Notes under the pieces: model-generated | Databases searched by the model: none | What the model was told of the DNA's origin: nothing | The model's input: only the letters and a program-made list of their open reading frames with translations | Origin: Gambelia wislizenii | Taxonomy: Eukaryota; Chordata; Lepidosauria; Squamata; Crotaphytidae | Reading direction: 5' to 3' | Length of the DNA: 64,000 nt | Assembly: GCA_030847615.1 (NCBI GenBank) | Contig: JAUMIR010000005.1 | Location: 79,394,492-79,458,491 of the forward strand | Part shown: positions 22,584 through 32,793 of the stretch, one piece after another | Layout: each line of letters starts with the position of its first letter | Numbering within the stretch: the stretch's first letter is position 1 | Translations under genes and position numbers: made by a program

Positions 22584-23639
22584 ACTTGGATAATGCTTCT
22601 TATATGTGATGGTGGACTGTAGTCCATGACTACTTATAACATAATGAATTTGTTCTTGTTTAAGAACTACTACTAGGCACTTTACTGTCACCAAAAGAAA
22701 GGCATCAGCATGAACCAAATTCTGTGCCAAGAAAAGCCAAGTCCACTGTCCTGTAGTCCAGTTGAGGCAAATGTTTATGTATCTTATTTATTTTCAGAAT
22801 TTAATTGGTTTCTTTACTTTATTCATGGAGTGTAACAAGAATGTGTGGAAGAGTTTGGTGCATTTTATCCTGATCATCAAAAGTAATGCTTATCCCAAAC
22901 TTGTACTGTTTAACATAGCATTCCCAAATATTTTAGCCTCTATGTATGCTAGCAGCATTTGTTTTGTTTAGCAGAAGGTGAGATTCTCAGAATACTTTGT
23001 TTTAAGACCAGTGCTTGCTTAGTGCTATCACAGAATAAATACAGCCCTGTTTACATGGAGCATTTGATCAGTCTGGTTATCTCCAGTGAGACTTAGGTTA
23101 TTTCTTGACACTGCAGATGATGTCAGCTGAACTGGTTTCATAACCTGACCTAGGAATATTGAGGATGTGGGTTTAAAAACAGGATTAATAGCAGGGTGTC
23201 ATACAAAATGTAAAAGTGTTGTCTTGCCCAACCACAGTTCAGACAGTGAATAAATACATGTGGAAGTGAGCAGGGAGAGAAGAAAGAATCTTTCAGACAG
23301 GAAGCTCTTCATATATAACAAATACAGCTACCTCTCCATGTTCCACCTTTAGTTGGCAGAGTTATAATGTCACAGTCCTTGCTACTGAATCAGGCTGGTG
23401 AATCACATTGTTAGCAAGTAGCTGCACAGGGGTTGTAAGAATACCTTTTGTACTAATGAGATCCCATGGCGATTTGACATATTGTGAAAGAGGGGAGGCA
23501 AAAATTCCAAATACTCCCTGGAAAAGACTTCACTGATTTTACCATTTAAAAAAAAACCTCTGTAGGAAATGCGCATTCCTGCTCATTCAAACACCAATTT
23601 CTTCTGCAATACTAAGGAGGTGGCACTTTTCATATGGTT
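22584..23639. other. No gene seen
   Basis: Short match to a hAT-like end near 23045 (CCCTGTTTACATGGAGC); otherwise unrecognised. Confidence 0.5.
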
Positions 23640-24226
23640 GGTCGGACGTGTGCAGGTGCAGGCTTGCTGTCAAGCACCCGGAAGCGCCAGCGATCATGTG
23701 CTTTCATAAACTTAGTTTTAAAAAACTGTTCTGTCAAAGGCCATGTTGTTTTGCATGGGAGGGTGAGGAAGGTGAAGGAAGAAGAGGAGGAGAATCGGCT
23801 GCCCTTAACCCATCCCGGTGGTGGTGGCCTCCAATTCTGATGGCAAAGAAGCAGTTAGCTTTCGCAGCCTCTGATTCCTTCTCCAGAACTGGAGGCTGCA
23901 AAAGGATGATAGCCTGGCTAGCCACTCGGGGAGGGAAGGGTGCAGTTCACCCCTCTTCTTCTCTGAGCGGCTGACCAAGCGGCTCCTACTGTCCCTTGCT
24001 GCCAAAATCAGAGGCTGCAAAGGAATGCTAGCCCCTTAGCCTTCCTTGCCCCCTCCAAAAAAAACCTGACACAGCCTCCATCTTGATTTGTGGCCTTGTG
24101 AACATCATGGAGAAGAGCTTTGCATACTATTGTTTTTTGCCAAAACACCATGGAGACAAAGGAAGGCTGCCACAAATTGCCTATACAGCAATGTGCATTC
24201 TTTGCTCCCGTATAGACAAGCCCTTA
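23640..24226. mobile_element. Possible hAT-like remnant, right end only
   Basis: CCCGTATAGACAAGCCCTTA at the right resembles the complement of AGGGCTTGTCTACAC-type ends. It contains a repeated motif (GCAGCCTCTGATT-like at 23868 and its complement-like partner at 24010). No left end. Confidence 0.35.
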
Positions 24227-24834
24227 GCTCCCCTTCTAGATAGCAGAGATGTCTTCTGCTCTGATGGCTGGTGGCTTCTATGTCAGTGGAGTGATTAATC
24301 CACCCCAGAGCTTAGTCAAGTAGCTATCCAAAGAGTTTAAAAGAACTATCTAGAGTGCTGGATCCTACCCTAGCCTCAAAACAATCTCAGCACCTTGACT
24401 ACCTAATTCAAAATTCAGACTAAAACCCAAAGTAGATCCACTACCTCTCTGACATGGAAGCCACCAACCAACATAAGCAGTAGCTATCTTTGCTAGCACA
24501 GTATAGCCTCAACTAGACTGGGACATTTGTACGTTTTAAATGTGATGTGTACAGATAGTAGTTTTGCACTGTTTTAAGGCCCTTTTAATATAGTCCAGAT
24601 TAGTAGGGTAGCAAGAGATTTCCCACTATTTCACCAGGCTTAATTGTTTAACACGTTCAGTGGCAAAATCTGATTGACACTATGCTTTAACTCCATCTTC
24701 ATGCTGTTTCCCTAGTGAAGATCACAGGTTTTGGATTTTCCGGTTTATCCCAACATTGCAAAAATAGAGTTTGGAAGTTATTTTTTGACTACAATACCAG
24801 TGGCCATGCTGATAAGAGGATCCTGGGAGTTATA

Positions 24835-25443
24835 AGAGATTTTCAGACACTCTAAATATGGTGTTATCACAACACCAGGAGATTGCTAAAGGGTTAGCAT
24901 TTCAGAGGACATTGTTCCTGTCCTGTTATGCTCCCGTTCCGCTGGCACTTTTTTTTTATTGATGGGCTAAGCTGTCAATGGAGCCCCCGTTCCATTTCTG
25001 TAACAGAATGGCATTTAACTGAAAAGGAGCCCCGTTATGCTGGCACGATGCCAGCGTCAGTGGGAGGTCCCTGCCAGAACACTTCCAGGTGAGATCTGGA
25101 CATCCAGGTAAAGTGACACACATTTTTGTACCCTCTCCAGATTACTTGTTATGTTTTAAGTATGTTTTTGTGCTTGCTGTCACTTTTTTCCTTTTATTTT
25201 GCTTTTAAAATTTGAATTTCCCATGCTCTATCCTCTCATGAGAACGGCTGGGATTTCAAACCAGGAAGTGAATAGAACTCCATTCAAACTCCATTCACTC
25301 TTGGGCAGCAATGAAGATGCTACCAAGGTAGGTCTGAAACTTTTGTTGATTGTGGCATGGCGGTGATGGGAGAGGGGCGGGAAAGGAGATTGCAGGACAG
25401 GAACACTTTTTTTGTTACTGTCTGAAAATCTCCAAAATCAAAA
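24835..25443. mobile_element. Harbinger-like MITE (family H)
   Basis: Ends AGAGATTTTCAGACA and TGTCTGAAAATCTCC; the interior matches the other family H copies in reverse orientation relative to 1046-1687. One internal hairpin is present (near 25255-25310). The target duplication is not clear. Confidence 0.8.
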
Positions 25444-26010
25444 GGTAACTTTTCCAGGTTTGTGGCCAAGAAAACTTGGAGGTAGGATCTTCCTAACTGG
25501 GAAAATGACATGGCCAACACAGTGAATAGTCATAGAGATCAGTGGTGGGACTTCCCACATAGGCTGTAAAGAGTTTTTAAAAGGAAGCAGGCAACCTGAA
25601 CATGTGTCACAATTATATCCTGATTTTTAAAGTCCCAGTGTTTTGAATGCCTACATTTTTATAATGTTATCTGATACCATTCATTTCTTACACTTACATT
25701 TACCCTTTCTCTTACCAGGATTTTTTTAAAAAAAATACCTCATATCTTTCTAGAGCATTATTTTTGTTTTTGTCTTTTTTGTTTTTAGGCAACAATACAC
25801 TCATCCAAATACATCACACAAAACACACAGATGTCCCCATGTTTATTTCAGCAATTTTGGAATCAGCAATATTGGTACACCAGATAATATGAGGGTAAAT
25901 GGAAAAGGACAACATATTTGTAACTTATCTCAAATCATTTTACTCTCATCTTCAAATGCTCACTACTGTTGCTCACCATCAAAGATATATAAAATCAGTT
26001 TAATAATGGT
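25444..26010. other. No gene seen; left flank of the copia element
   Basis: A+T-rich, unrecognised. Confidence 0.55.
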
Positions 26011-26015
26011 TGGGC
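26011..26015. repeat. Target-site duplication, left copy (TGGGC)
   Basis: Five bases directly before the left LTR match those directly after the right LTR. The length fits the Ty1/copia integrase. Its integrity shows that the two LTRs belong to one insertion and have not recombined with another copy. Confidence 0.95.
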
Positions 26016-26688
26016 TGTTAAGGAAAATGCAACATGGGACATACAGTGAAAGAAATAAAATATGTATGTGAAAGTCACAATGACTAAGCAAGAGCAATTA
26101 TGGGGCTACACAGGTGAAACTGCTAATGTAATCTAGAAGCCTGAGAGCCAAGGACAGAGGTACTGAATGCAGATTGGAAACACCTGAGAATCATCAAGTG
26201 TACAAGGTGAATTGTTGAAATACATGGGTTGGTCTTAGGCATGGGTGGAACTATGTGGACCAATCAGAATGGAAGTACACACCCACTGGGTGGAAACTAA
26301 CTAGTGGGTGGTGATAAACAATGGCTATAAAATTGCAATGTTTGCCAATGTATTGGGTGGAGTAGAGGTGGAGTAGTTTGGAGATATTGTGGAGTAATGT
26401 GTAGAGATTGTGGTTTGTTTACCATATAGTATATTTATATAGAAGAATAAAGTAGGTTTTATATAAAACTACTGAGTTGCCTGAGTGAAACCTGGAGACG
26501 TTTTGGAGACACCTGGAGAAGAGTGAGAAGGCTTGGAGAGTTTGTCAGGATCTTCAGCCTATTCTCTGAAACTCTGCTGCTTTGGAGGAAAGCATTAACC
26601 ACTGATCTAAGCTGGTTGGCTCTGCTGCATAACAAGGTGGTGAGTTTGAGCCAGAGGTGAAGAGCTACAACTCCCATCATCCCTGACA
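26016..26688 (+). repeat. 5' LTR of the copia element
   Basis: This 673-bp LTR repeats without a visible difference at 30904-31576 (offset 4888). A TATA-like box (TATAAAAT, 26326-26333) and a polyadenylation signal (AATAAA, 26446-26451) give a plausible U3-R-U5 layout. Transcription would start near 26355, R would run to roughly 26465, and U5 would fill the remainder. A CCAAT motif lies upstream near 26260 (ACCAATCAG). The last 25 or so bases resemble the core of a squamate hAT MITE; see the findings. The U3/R/U5 borders are inferred. Confidence 0.96.
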
Positions 26689-26906
26689 AGGGTTATGGGC
26701 CCAGTTACTAGAGCACCCAGCATCCACAGAAGCTAAAAGTTCCAGAGAGTGGAAGAAAGCTTTGTGGACGACAGATCAGAGCAAGCTGTTTGTGCTGCAC
26801 TGATAAGCCTCGTGAGTAAATCATTTTGTGTTTTGCTTGAGCCCAGACGGGTTGGCTGTGCATACTCAGAAGGACTGTGTCAAATTGAGTCACTGCACAA
26901 ATCAAG
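26689..26906 (+). other. 5' leader between the LTR and Gag-Pol start
   Basis: A 218-bp untranslated leader holding the primer-binding site and presumably the packaging signal. The ATG at 26907 is chosen as the start because the frame opens there, the N-terminus looks like copia Gag (an early Tyr-Ser-Thr-Trp motif), and nothing recognisable lies upstream in frame. Confidence 0.7.
26691..26704 (+). promoter_or_regulatory. Primer-binding site matching an internal part of initiator tRNA-Met
   Basis: GGTTATGGGCCCAG begins two bases after the left LTR. It is the exact reverse complement of CTGGGCCCATAACC, the anticodon stem and loop region of eukaryotic initiator tRNA-Met (CAU anticodon inside). 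A normal site would pair with the tRNA 3' end and carry TGG just after the LTR; that is absent. Drosophila copia is known to use the same internal segment, primed by a tRNA-Met cleaved in the anticodon loop. The match is direct; half-tRNA priming here is inferred by analogy. Confidence 0.9.
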
Positions 26907-29900
26907 ATGGAATTTCTAAAGTTTAGTAAATTGAATAGAAACAACTACTCTACCTGGAAGATTTATGCCCAATCTCTACTAGTAAAGGAAGGTCTGTGGT
27001 CAACAGTTGAAACAGGGCTGGCAGCTGATGCTGATGAAGCCACTAAAGAGAGAGATAGTAAAGCAAAAGCCTGTCTTTATCTCATGCTTGAAGAAGACTT
27101 AATTAATGACGTCAGAGATAAAACGTCTGCCAAGGCTGTGTGGGATACCTTGCAGAGATTACACACTCCTTCAACTGCTTTTGCAAAAATGCTATGGTCT
27201 AAAAGAATATACAGGCAAAAGATGGCTAAAGGGCAATGTGTGATAGAACATTTAAAAATAATGCAAGATTTGTTTGTGCAAGCTGAACTGAGGGGAGTGC
27301 AAATTAGCAAAGAGCAGCAATGCTACATTTTAATAGAATCGCTAGACTCTTCGTGGGACAATATAACGAACAGCCTGCAAAACCTGTCAGAAACTGAGCT
27401 TAATAGAGACTTAATTGTGGCCAGAATACTGGAAGAGAACCAGAGAAGAATGTCTGAGCAGGGTGACTCAGCAAGTTTAAAGACTGTGCCAAAACAACAA
27501 ACAACTCCTGACTGGCGAACGCAGGAGGAAGCAGCCTCTACAAGGGAGCAACGGAGGTGCTTTTATTGTAAGAAGATTGGTCATCTGCAGAGACATTGTA
27601 AACATTTTGCAGCTGAGAGACGCAAGCAAGCAGAGAGCAGATGGCAGCCGCGGCAGTATCAAAAACAGTCCAGACCTCCATTTTTGAGGGACAGTGGTAA
27701 TAAAAAGGGGTTTGCAACCATGATTAAGGAAAAACAAAATGCAAATTCTAAATGGCTAGTTGATTCAGGAGCCACATCTTTGATGTGTAATGATATAAAT
27801 TTAATAAGTAATAGAAAATCAGCTAATGTAAATGCTGTAGTTTTGGCTGACGGGAAAGAGTTAAGTACTGTAAATCAAATGGGTACTGTGTACATTCCAG
27901 GGCTAAAAGAGAATTTTAATGATGTCTTACATGTAAGGGAGTTAGAAAATAATTTGTTATCAGTAAGCAGATTAACAGAAAGAGACTACACAGTCATCTT
28001 TGAAAAGAACATGTGTAAGATAAAACTGAATGGGGAATTGCGTGGCATAGGTTTGAAAAAGGACAAACTTTATTATTTGGAGGACAATATTGATAGCTAC
28101 AGGGTTGAAGAAGCTAATAACATAGAAAATATTCCAATCCACAAAGACTGCATACACGAGCTTCACAGAAAATTCGGCCATGCGAGCTTCAAATGTTTAA
28201 AGAATTTAATCAGTAGGTGTCCAGATTTAAAAGTTACTGAATGCAAAAACCACTTAGATTGTACAGTGTGTCAACAGGTAAAGGTCAGAGCTTTTCCAGT
28301 AGCTAAGAAAACAAAAAGAATTGCTCAAAGACCATTTCAGTATGTACATGCAGATGTTGCCCAAGCTAATTGCTTGTCCTTAGGGGGAAGCAAGTATTTC
28401 CTAGTAATTGTTGATAGGTATACAAGGTTTGCATTTGTGAGAATAATGAAAAACAAATCTGACGCTGGGCAAAGTTTAAAAGCATGGGTAAGAATGGTGG
28501 AAAGACAATTTGATAGCAGAGTAGGCACCATCATTACTGATAGAGGAGGAGAATTTTTAAATAATCAATTGTTTAACTGGTTTCAAAAGGTGGGAATAAG
28601 GCATGAAACTACAAACCCTGCTTGTCCTAGTGAGGATGGGTTAGCAGAGAAGAAAATACAAGATATAAAAAGAATTACTGCTTGTATGATGGCAGATGCA
28701 GGGGTGAAAGATAGTTTTTGGGCAGAAGCAACTTTGACTGCAATACATATCAGTAACAGATTGTATCATTCAGAAATTGAAGACATTCCCTACAGGTTAT
28801 TGTATGGGAGAATGCCAAATTATAAGTACTTAAGGGTTTTTGGACAATTTGCTCATGTTTACACACCTGCTTGTTTCAGGAGGAAAGGAGAACCCAAAAG
28901 CAAAAGGCTTAGGTTTTTGGGGTATTCTGGAAATAGCTACAAGTTTCATTTGGGAGGAAAACAAGTGCAGTATTCTAGGTCTGCAAATTTTGAGAGACAT
29001 GCTGGTTGGGACAAACTGCATGCCAATAAAGAAGTGTTTTTGAGATTAGGGAGTTCAAATGAGCCAGAAGCACAAACTGAACCAACCTCAGGAAACGGAG
29101 GGGTTTCAGTTAAGCAGGAAGCATCACCTAGCAGCAGTGGTAGTTCTTCTGATGATGAGATAGCATCTAGGCCTACTGCTACTCGAATGACTGAAGACAA
29201 GAGATTTAGTCATAGAACTACAACTCCTAGTAGAGAAAGTGAGGATGAAAGAGACAGAACAGCAGATTTTATTCCCAGGCGTAGTCATAGAGTTAGAAAG
29301 CCTCCAGATAGGTTTGTTGTGACAAAGGCAAGAGCTTGTTTAGCAGTAGAAGAGCCTGAAAGTTTTGAAGAATTGGAAAGTTATTCTAGTGAAGAACAGG
29401 AAAGATGGTTTGATGCAATGGATAATGAGTTTGGTTGCCTGGTAAATAAAGATGTTTTTGAAATTGTTGACAGACCCAAAGACAAGAAAGTAATTGGTTG
29501 TAAATGGGTATACAAAAGGAAAGAAATGCCAGATGGAAGTATCAAATATAAAGCTAGGTTAGTGGCTAAGGGTTTTGCACAACAGCAGTATGAGAACTAT
29601 GATAAGACATATTCTCCAACTGCAAAGCCAGAAAGTCTGAGAATGGTTCTAGCTGTAGCAGTAAAAAGGAATTTAGTTGTAGAACATTTTGATTTTGAGA
29701 CAGCTTACTTGAATGCGGTTCTGGATGAAGAAATATTTATGGAACAGCCACAAGGTTTCGAAGAAAATGGTAGTCAAAGAGTATATAAATTAAAGAAAGC
29801 ATTGTATGGTTTAAAACAAAGTGCCAGAGCGTGGAATCTGTGCATCAATGATGAGCTAGTTAAGCTAGGTTACAAGAGGAGCATTGCAGATGCTTGTGTT

Positions 29901-30872
29901 TATACAAAAGGAGACATAGTGTTAGTAATTTATGTAGATGATTTGTGCGTAGCAGCAAAGTCAAAACAGGAAATTGAGTCAGTAAAAAGAGAATTGTCTA
30001 AGAAGTTTGTTTTGAAGGACTTAGGTGTATTGAAGTCTTATTTAGGTATTTGCGTTGAATGGACAGAAGAAGGACATTGTTTATTAAGTCAGAGAAATAA
30101 AATTGAAAGACTGATTGAAAAGTGTGGATTACAGAATGCAAAAATAGTAAGAGCTCCAATGACAACTGGTTTTGTGTCTGAGGAAACAACTAGAGCGTTT
30201 GAGGACAAGAATCTCTTCAGAAGTATAATAGGATCTTTACAATTCATATCTTGCCACACCAGACCAGACATTTCTTATGCTGTAAATGTATTGTCTAGAA
30301 GGGTTAATGATCCAAAAATTGAAGACTGGACAGCGGTAAAACATTTATTGAGATATTTAAAAGGAACCGTAGATAGGAAATTGATAATAAGAAACAATAG
30401 TTCAGATCTAGATTGTTATGTAGACAGTTCATTTGCATCAGAATTAGGAGACAAGAAGTCAGTTACAGGAATGATAATTAAATATAGTGAAAGTCCAATA
30501 GTTTGGAGAAGTAGAAAACAAACTAATGTAGCGTTAAGCACAACAGAAGCAGAATTTGCTGCTTTGAATGAGATAGTAAATGAGGTACAGTGGATTAAGC
30601 AATTGTTAAATGATTTAAATGAAAGTTACAAGATACCAGTGGAAATTCTGGAAGATTCACAGTCATGCATAGCGATGGCTGAAACTGAAAGTTTGAAGAA
30701 CAGAACAAAATATGTTGGTGTAAGATATCAAAATGTGCGAGACATGGTTCAGAAGGGTGAAATAGAATTGAGATATATAGAAACACAACACAACATAGCA
30801 GATTTGTTCACAAAAGCATTGACAGCAGAAAAACATGAAAGGCTGACACAAATGGTTGGAATGACATTGTAA
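26907..30872 (+). CDS. Gag-Pol polyprotein of a Ty1/copia retrotransposon
   Basis: A 1321-residue polyprotein that would assemble virus-like particles, copy the element RNA to DNA and integrate it. Gag has the copia N-terminus (NYSTWK near residue 12) and a CCHC zinc knuckle at C218, C221, H226 and C231. The aspartic protease has DSGA at 286-289. Integrase follows with a zinc-binding HHCC set (H420, H425, C452, C455) and a catalytic triad D483, D545, E581; the last two are 35 residues apart (DD35E). Reverse transcriptase has its first aspartate near D929 and the YVDD box at 1009-1012. RNase H has D1173, E1214 and D1250, ending in the copia-like ADLFTKAL. All catalytic residues I can place are present. 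Gag and Pol share one frame with no slippage site seen, so Gag excess would need splicing or proteolysis, as in copia. Length is close to the family norm of about 1400. Confidence 0.97.
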   Translation: MEFLKFSKLNRNNYSTWKIYAQSLLVKEGLWSTVETGLAADADEATKERDSKAKACLYLMLEEDLINDVRDKTSAKAVWDTLQRLHTPSTAFAKMLWSKRIYRQKMAKGQCVIEHLKIMQDLFVQAELRGVQISKEQQCYILIESLDSSWDNITNSLQNLSETELNRDLIVARILEENQRRMSEQGDSASLKTVPKQQTTPDWRTQEEAASTREQRRCFYCKKIGHLQRHCKHFAAERRKQAESRWQPRQYQKQSRPPFLRDSGNKKGFATMIKEKQNANSKWLVDSGATSLMCNDINLISNRKSANVNAVVLADGKELSTVNQMGTVYIPGLKENFNDVLHVRELENNLLSVSRLTERDYTVIFEKNMCKIKLNGELRGIGLKKDKLYYLEDNIDSYRVEEANNIENIPIHKDCIHELHRKFGHASFKCLKNLISRCPDLKVTECKNHLDCTVCQQVKVRAFPVAKKTKRIAQRPFQYVHADVAQANCLSLGGSKYFLVIVDRYTRFAFVRIMKNKSDAGQSLKAWVRMVERQFDSRVGTIITDRGGEFLNNQLFNWFQKVGIRHETTNPACPSEDGLAEKKIQDIKRITACMMADAGVKDSFWAEATLTAIHISNRLYHSEIEDIPYRLLYGRMPNYKYLRVFGQFAHVYTPACFRRKGEPKSKRLRFLGYSGNSYKFHLGGKQVQYSRSANFERHAGWDKLHANKEVFLRLGSSNEPEAQTEPTSGNGGVSVKQEASPSSSGSSSDDEIASRPTATRMTEDKRFSHRTTTPSRESEDERDRTADFIPRRSHRVRKPPDRFVVTKARACLAVEEPESFEELESYSSEEQERWFDAMDNEFGCLVNKDVFEIVDRPKDKKVIGCKWVYKRKEMPDGSIKYKARLVAKGFAQQQYENYDKTYSPTAKPESLRMVLAVAVKRNLVVEHFDFETAYLNAVLDEEIFMEQPQGFEENGSQRVYKLKKALYGLKQSARAWNLCINDELVKLGYKRSIADACVYTKGDIVLVIYVDDLCVAAKSKQEIESVKRELSKKFVLKDLGVLKSYLGICVEWTEEGHCLLSQRNKIERLIEKCGLQNAKIVRAPMTTGFVSEETTRAFEDKNLFRSIIGSLQFISCHTRPDISYAVNVLSRRVNDPKIEDWTAVKHLLRYLKGTVDRKLIIRNNSSDLDCYVDSSFASELGDKKSVTGMIIKYSESPIVWRSRKQTNVALSTTEAEFAALNEIVNEVQWIKQLLNDLNESYKIPVEILEDSQSCIAMAETESLKNRTKYVGVRYQNVRDMVQKGEIELRYIETQHNIADLFTKALTAEKHERLTQMVGMTL

Positions 30873-30894
30873 GACACATACAATATTTTATTTC

Positions 30895-30902
30895 GGAGGG
30901 GA
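30895..30902 (+). promoter_or_regulatory. Polypurine tract (plus-strand primer)
   Basis: GGAGGGGA ends one base before the right LTR and lies 22 bp after the Gag-Pol stop. This is where RNase H would leave the RNA primer for plus-strand synthesis. Confidence 0.85.
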
Positions 30903-30903
30903 T

Positions 30904-31576
30904 TGTTAAGGAAAATGCAACATGGGACATACAGTGAAAGAAATAAAATATGTATGTGAAAGTCACAATGACTAAGCAAGAGCAATTATGGGGCTACACA
31001 GGTGAAACTGCTAATGTAATCTAGAAGCCTGAGAGCCAAGGACAGAGGTACTGAATGCAGATTGGAAACACCTGAGAATCATCAAGTGTACAAGGTGAAT
31101 TGTTGAAATACATGGGTTGGTCTTAGGCATGGGTGGAACTATGTGGACCAATCAGAATGGAAGTACACACCCACTGGGTGGAAACTAACTAGTGGGTGGT
31201 GATAAACAATGGCTATAAAATTGCAATGTTTGCCAATGTATTGGGTGGAGTAGAGGTGGAGTAGTTTGGAGATATTGTGGAGTAATGTGTAGAGATTGTG
31301 GTTTGTTTACCATATAGTATATTTATATAGAAGAATAAAGTAGGTTTTATATAAAACTACTGAGTTGCCTGAGTGAAACCTGGAGACGTTTTGGAGACAC
31401 CTGGAGAAGAGTGAGAAGGCTTGGAGAGTTTGTCAGGATCTTCAGCCTATTCTCTGAAACTCTGCTGCTTTGGAGGAAAGCATTAACCACTGATCTAAGC
31501 TGGTTGGCTCTGCTGCATAACAAGGTGGTGAGTTTGAGCCAGAGGTGAAGAGCTACAACTCCCATCATCCCTGACA
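30904..31576 (+). repeat. 3' LTR of the copia element
   Basis: Direct repeat of the left LTR. It begins directly after the polypurine tract and is followed by the duplicated target bases TGGGC. The same TATA-like box falls at 31214-31221 and the AATAAA signal at 31334-31339, which would end the genomic transcript. No difference from the left LTR was found by eye, so the insertion has had little time to accumulate mutations. Confidence 0.96.
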
Positions 31577-31581
31577 TGGGC
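31577..31581. repeat. Target-site duplication, right copy (TGGGC)
   Basis: Exact match to 26011-26015. Joining the flanks across one copy gives the empty site, AATGGTTGGGCAGTGTG. Confidence 0.95.
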
Positions 31582-31916
31582 AGTGTGCACCAGTGTCACA
31601 AATGTAAAGTCCCTAGAAGAGATACATCACTTGTGCACTGCTTGTGTGCTGATCCACTTCTAGACGGTATGCCACTCACAGAAAACTATGGTGTTAGCAT
31701 GGCCAGCCCTAGCATTATTTAAGGTGAATCAGTTAGTTCAGACAGCAGTTGCCATGGTGTGCCACCCAGTCTGGTCTTTACCTGCTAAACTAGATCACTG
31801 CCACCTGGTATAATGCAGTATTGCTTCCCCATTGTCAATGTGGATGTTAGTTTCAACTGCCAGTGTAGTCAGTGTAGTTATACATGGAAAGGGGAGAGTG
31901 ACTCAAGACAGTTTTA

Positions 31917-32539
31917 GGAGATTATCAGACACCCTTAATATGCATTATAGGAATGCCAGGAGATCGCCCAAGGGCATCCCTTTCAGACTACATTGTCCTT
32001 GTCCTGTTATGCTCCTGTGCTGGCCCTGTTTTGCCCTCACTTCTTCCTATTCACAGCTTAAGCCATGAATAAATCACCCGTTCCGTTTCTGTCATGGAAT
32101 GACCGGTGAGTGAAAAGGTGCCCTGTTCCTGTAGCATGATGCCAGCTGTAGTGGGAGGTCGGTTCCAGAACACTTCCAGGTGCGATCGGGACATCCAGAT
32201 AAGTGACACCCTTTTTTTTTGTACCCTCCCTGAGTTACTTTGTAATTTTTTTGAGTCTGCTTTTGTGCTTGCTGTCACTTTTGGATATATTTTTGGCTTT
32301 TATTTTTTGAATTTCCCACACGCTTGTTCTCTTGCGAGAATGGCCTGGGATTTCAGCCAAGAACTGAATGCAGCTCAGTGTGAGCTGCATTCACTCCATG
32401 GCTGCCGAGGGGAGCAGACGGACACATGATTAAGGTAAGTGCAAAACAGTTCATTATAGTACTGGGACGGGGTTGGGGTGTAGCAGGAGAGGAGATAGCG
32501 AGATGGGGACACTATTTTTGTCCCCATCCAATAATCTCC
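31917..32539. mobile_element. Harbinger-like MITE (family H)
   Basis: Ends GGAGATTATCAGACA and CCAATAATCTCC, flanked on both sides by TTA, the canonical TWA target of PIF/Harbinger elements. It lies 336 bp downstream of the copia element. Interior as in other copies, with the hairpin near 32365-32395 altered (TGCAGCTC repeats). Confidence 0.84.
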
Positions 32540-32570
32540 TTAGGTACTAGACCTGGGAAATAACTAGTTA

Positions 32571-32789
32571 CATGTCAACCCCCATATCCACGGGACCGGT
32601 ATCCACTGTTTCACTTATCCACATTCACTCTACGCATTTTCTACATCCTCCAGCATGATTCTATGGTATGTGTCCACTGGAAGTTGGGCCTGAAGTCATT
32701 CATTTCAATAGGGTTGCCTATTATCCACAATTTCACATACCCACTGTAAGTCCAGGAACATGTCCCCTGCGGATATAGGAGGTGACCTG
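32571..32789. mobile_element. Tigger/pogo-like MITE with TA target duplication
   Basis: 219 bp, ends CATGTCAACCCCCATATCC and GGATATAGGAGGTGACCTG, flanked by TA on both sides as for Tc1/mariner/pogo elements. Relatives with the ATGCCTAGAGAG block are at 788-957, 5332-5480, 39722-39895 and 44790-45710. Confidence 0.75.
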
Positions 32790-32793
32790 TATT

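Larger units (their letters stand above)
26016..31576 (+). mobile_element. Complete Ty1/copia LTR retrotransposon, apparently intact
   Basis: A 5561-bp element bounded by two direct 673-bp LTRs starting TGTTAAGG and ending CCCTGACA, with the usual TG...CA ends. The 5-bp sequence TGGGC lies directly outside both ends (26011-26015 and 31577-31581), as integrase-mediated insertion produces. Inside, in order, are a primer-binding site, a leader of about 200 bp, a single 1321-codon Gag-Pol frame, and a polypurine tract touching the right LTR. Integrase lies before reverse transcriptase, which is the defining order of Ty1/copia as opposed to Ty3/gypsy and retroviruses. I see no stop, frameshift or deletion, and the two LTRs read the same base for base. 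Together these indicate a recent insertion that could still be competent. No envelope-like frame is present. Vertebrate copia elements are known but sparse; which lineage this one belongs to would need a tree. Confidence 0.97.

Noticed and set aside
26459..26689. 76-codon minus-strand frame, identical to one at 31347-31577
   Set aside because: The identity simply reflects the two LTRs; there is no sign of an antisense gene.
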